Assembly (NCBI GenBank): GCA_009617715.1
Contig: VTFK01000006.1
Location: 1,612,001 to 1,676,000, forward strand
DNA from: Plectrocnemia conspersa
Lineage: Eukaryota > Arthropoda > Insecta > Trichoptera > Polycentropodidae
DNA: 64,000 nt
Direction: 5' to 3'
In this document: positions 60,361 to 64,000 of the stretch, one piece after another
Numbering within the stretch: position 1 is the stretch's first letter
Layout of the letters: each line of letters starts with the position of its first letter
Translations under genes and position numbers: made by a program
The notes under the pieces: generated by a model
What the model was told of the DNA's origin: nothing
What the model saw: only the letters and a program-made list of their open reading frames with translations
Database searches by the model: none

Positions 60361-63300
60361 ATGATGGATGGTCTAATCGCTTCGCAGTCGGCTCGCCAGT
60401 TTCATCCAGCTAGTCATTTATACCTGAATCGCCATGTACCATTTTCTATGGTCTCGGCTTTGTCACCTTACGGATTCGGCGTACATCAACATCCAAATCT
60501 GCTCCAACCTCTACAAGTATATCCGGATACTGTATCGCCTTTAGATTTATCTCTGAAGACTTCAGCGCCTATCACGCCACCATGTACGCCATCCCCGCCA
60601 AGAAAGATTATAAGAACGAACGAGAACAATAATCACATACCAATAAATGCAGAAACAGAAACATCTTTGATCGAAGTGGAACCAAAGAGCGACTCAGAAA
60701 GCAAATACACCAAAAAAAAGCTCTCAAGCGAATACCAACTATTAAAAACACCCGATGATAAACTAATAGATCGATCGCGAGATTCGCCTGAGATTGACGT
60801 CGTAGACACTGAAGACAGACCTAAAAAGTTAAATCCGAAAACCGGCAGTTTAAAGAAGAGTAAAGCTGTGAGGAGATTACAATTTGATGAAGATAAAAGC
60901 TCACCCGTTTCTGGCACTATAATCAGAGAGCTGGCGGATGATGAAACTCTGGTAGTGAGAAAGGTACATTTTATAAAAATATACTTTTATTAATATTGCT
61001 GTGAATGTATAAATATAACGTATGTTACATTAGGGAGATATAGATCCTGCGTTCAACGTCGTTGAAATCACTGAAGAAGCTAAAGCTACTCTTGCCAGCA
61101 TTGAAAACAGATTAGGTTCGTACATCTGTAGACTCTGCAGACAATTATACGAAGATGCCTTCACTTTAGCGCAGCATCGCTGCTCTAGAATAGTTCACAT
61201 CGAATACAGGTGTCCAGAATGCGATAAGGTGAGTCATAACTATATTATGCGGGTGTTTGTTTAAAAAAGACAGGTGTTGCTCTACGGTTCATGGACGATG
61301 GTATCAGAAAGTTGCACGAGTTTCAGATGAGATAATTTTAGGGCAAATAAAATTCTGAGCTTTAAATTGTATATCAACCCCTAAGCGAGCTGCGTTAAAC
61401 GGGCAGGTGGTAGGGGTGTTGATCCCTTTGAGCAGATGTCGAGAGAAGGGCTTGAATTTTGGACCAATCTTTCACAAATGATGTCACCATGGCGATTTCG
61501 GGTTAAGCTGAATCAATATAGTGTGTTTCATATGTTAATTGTTTTTTTATATATTTTTTATTAATTTTGTTTGATCCTGAAATCTGAATTTTCAGTACTT
61601 AAAAAACGTTTGAAAGTAAAAAACTCATTTTAATACATAACTGCAATATATTTTATTTTTTAATTAAGCAACGTAGCGTGTATTTTTTGTTTCTCTTATT
61701 TCATTTATCAATGAAAACATCGATTCTTCTATTACAATAATTTAATTATTTTAGTCATTGATCTTTGCATTATTTATTTTTAATTTACCTGTTTGTAATG
61801 TTTGCTTATCGTAATTCCTAGAGTGGGTCATAAAACTTATACTGTCAAGCAATATTAATCGGAAATTCCTGTCCCTTTTCTCACTACCTGATCTGAATGG
61901 AGCTGTATAATAAACAGATTTAATCGATTTGTTTTTAAAATTGCAACGGTTAAAAATCATAAAATAAATTCGTATAAATTTAATTTGTAATAAAAAATTC
62001 TCGAGAAATATATCATTTTTGCATTTTTTTCCAGAAGAAACACTATTGATATTTATTAATATATTGAACATTTATAAGTTATATTTCTACATTAAAAAAA
62101 TCTAAAAAGCCACATTCCTAATCATTCTAATTTTTTGATGATTTTCATTTATCGAGAAATGAAAATTCTCGACTTCATTCCTCAAATTTGTCAAGAATTC
62201 TCTGACGAATGAAAAAATGTATGTTTTATTTATTTTTCTTTCTCTAATTGTTGCGCCAATAATAAATTTCTAATTTTTTCACGAATGTCTTTAGAATTCG
62301 TCGAGTCATTAAATAAAATGCGAACAATTTATTTCCACGTTTTACAGAATAACCTAATAAGTCAGAAGTTATTTTTTTGCCTGGTAAAAGATTCTGGATT
62401 TCGCAAATATTTAATTAATGACATCAATGTCTGTTTTTTTCGATTATATTTCTCTTTAAATGCCCGTTGTAATTTTGAGCTTAGCTCAGAATTGTTAAAT
62501 GCAAAAAAATTAAGACCGCTTTGACTATCAATGATAATCATGAGACAATTATCAATTGCTATTTTACAAAAATAACATAAAAAAACTTTGTAGATTATTA
62601 AAAAAAAATACCACTAAGCCGTTTTGCATTCTGCCGATTACCATGCTAATTTTTTAGCTCACCAAAGCAAAGATAAAACCGCCGGCCGGTTAGAGTAATA
62701 AAAATTGCATAAAAAATGATTAGTCATTCAAATACTTTCGATCTTCCGAGAAAGTATGCATATTTTTAAACATCTGGCACGAGCACCTTCGGAATGGTTA
62801 CTTATCTAAGTGTCTTCTTTTATTACTTCGAGCTCGAGTGTTAAAAATTTGTAGTTTTTTTTTGTCATTCCCAGATCTGGCATAAACCTGCCTCTATTTA
62901 TGCAGCGTTATAAGAAAGACAGTGATTCTAAACATTTTAAAAATATTCTTACAAATTTAATTCTATATAATAAAAAATGCAAAAAACACTATATATTCCT
63001 AATTATAACGAAGAAACTATCCTATATTTTTGTCAAAATTGTAAATAATGCGCCAAGATTAAAATAATTTCAAAACAGTGTCAAAAACAATAAAAAAATC
63101 ACAAACATTTTTTTTTCTAATTTTTAGAATCAACATATTTTATGCATAATTATTTTTATAAAAATCCTGTTTTGGATGCACCCTGTGACGCGTGCCGGTA
63201 TTTTAACCCCAAGCAAAGGGGTGATTATCACAACAATAGTTCTTTTATAAATTCTGCGTGCAAGCCACTATTTTTGTCTCGTACTACAATGCCGTTCTAA

Positions 63301-64000
63301 AACATGGTTTCTCAAATGTTTTTTTTTGTTTATTTTAGGTCTTTAACTGCCCCGCAAACTTAGCTTCTCATAGAAGATGGCATAAACCTAGAGTTGCTTC
63401 AACTAAATCGAACAGAAAACAGCAATCGACTCCGATCCAACCGGACGGAGAAAGGTCATCAAACGATGCTACTGACCTTTCCGAAGGTAACAAGTTTACT
63501 TGCAACATATGCGGAAAGATCTTTCGTCGACACGCTTATCTCAGAAAGCATTATTCTGCGCATCAAGTTTTTGATAAGAAGTCGATTCAGAGTACAGATA
63601 TTGCTGAATTCGCCGAGAAGACTGATGGATTATTGAAGTATACGCAAAGCTTGGATGATTTTGGAGATGAAGTCAAAGTAATGGATGATGGGCTGACTGA
63701 TAGACATTTCAGACGAGCTGGAGAGCATCACGAACTGTCTGCTTTCAGTCTAGTTCGCAACGATTATCAAAGAAATCATGGATATGAAACAGGAGAAGAT
63801 TTGAGGGACTCAAACTTCAATAACTTCTGGACTAAGAAGCGATCGTTGAACTACTTCGCCGATTCTGATAGATTGTATAAAAGTTTCGAATCGCCAAATG
63901 AGCAAGTTTCACTTAAAAGGCAGTCTATAGCTTCTTCAGATACGGAAGATTCGCAAACTCTGGATATTACTGGATCTGAAGATGAAGGAAAAGAGCCTTC
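60361..64000 (+). CDS. nerfin-1: nerfin-1 / insulinoma-associated (INSM) zinc-finger transcription factor, 5' part, continues past the window
   Basis: Nuclear repressor that drives and maintains neuronal differentiation. Exons: 60361-60963 (residues 1-201), 61034-61228 (202-266) and 63339 to the window end (267 onward); introns are 70 and 2110 bp, both GT-AG in phase 0. The N-terminal part is low-complexity and contains SPLDLSLK, where PLDLS (60-64) is a CtBP-binding motif. [21 protein letters not shown] block precedes an atypical finger (C233, C236, H249, C251/H256). The diagnostic finger YRCPECDK + [18 protein letters not shown] (C261, C264, H277, H281) is split by intron 2 and is the INSM/nerfin hallmark. 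A third finger, [19 protein letters not shown], has C321, C324, H337 and H341. The frame stays open through an acidic region to 64000. The start is the first of two tandem ATGs; no upstream in-frame ATG exists before a stop in this exon. Further fingers should lie beyond the window. Confidence 0.92.
61229..63338 (+). other. nerfin-1 intron 2
   Basis: 2110-bp intron splitting the diagnostic zinc finger. It contains the dispersed-repeat copy at 61810-61895 and otherwise AT-rich sequence. No nested gene seen. Confidence 0.8.

Noticed and set aside
60633..60917. 94-codon open frame on the minus strand inside nerfin-1 exon 1
   Set aside because: It is antisense to a well-supported coding exon and has no motif.
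1..64000. CRISPR arrays, bacterial operons, riboswitches
   Set aside because: The window is eukaryotic; no regularly spaced identical repeats or bacterial signals were seen.

Overview
The window reads as insect (arthropod) nuclear DNA: strongly AT-rich, with spliced genes, GT-AG introns of about 55-225 bp in the cytochrome P450, metazoan gene families, and heavy loads of decayed retrotransposons, DNA transposons and MITE-like repeats. Nothing bacterial or organellar is visible. I cannot name the order or species from sequence alone.

Four protein-coding loci can be supported. An actin maturation protease homologue (minus strand, about 2.4-3.3 kb, two exons) is followed at 31.9-34.1 kb (minus) by a complete ten-exon CYP4-clan cytochrome P450. 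At 42.2-43.5 kb (plus) lies an intronless membrane-anchored histidine acid phosphatase with one frame break. At 60.4-64.0 kb (plus) is the 5' part of a nerfin-1/INSM-type zinc-finger neural transcription factor, running off the right edge. A TATA/initiator promoter and noncoding first exon at about 56.44-56.55 kb probably belong to nerfin-1. A strong nine-codon upstream ORF ends one base before its ATG. The genes have no evident common pathway; they are simply neighbours in a large, gene-poor region.

The rest is repeats and unassigned noncoding DNA. Recognisable relics are a hAT transposase (left edge), a Tigger/pogo transposase (21.2-21.9 kb), a mariner transposase tail (48.1-48.5 kb) and three non-LTR retrotransposon fragments (26.6-27.9, 35.3-35.7 and 49.9-50.3 kb). 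Small non-autonomous elements with intact ends include an 852-bp TIR element carrying a 91-bp TTAA-flanked MITE, and a 139-bp hAT MITE with an 8-bp target duplication.

The most striking unexplained structure is a family of long-hairpin elements at 22, 30.3, 35.7, 36.3, 45.8, 51.5 and 57.0 kb. They share a core of up to about 225 bp that folds back on itself, conserved flanks, and two alternative left ends. Two members bracket the P450 gene in inverted orientation. Also notable are a roughly 2-kb degenerate tandem array (unit 205-270 bp) just upstream of the presumed nerfin-1 promoter, and a second array at 38.9-39.8 kb built around a near-palindromic 19-bp motif. Islands of higher GC and CpG content without recognisable genes may be conserved regulatory DNA or small exons; comparison with a related genome would decide.
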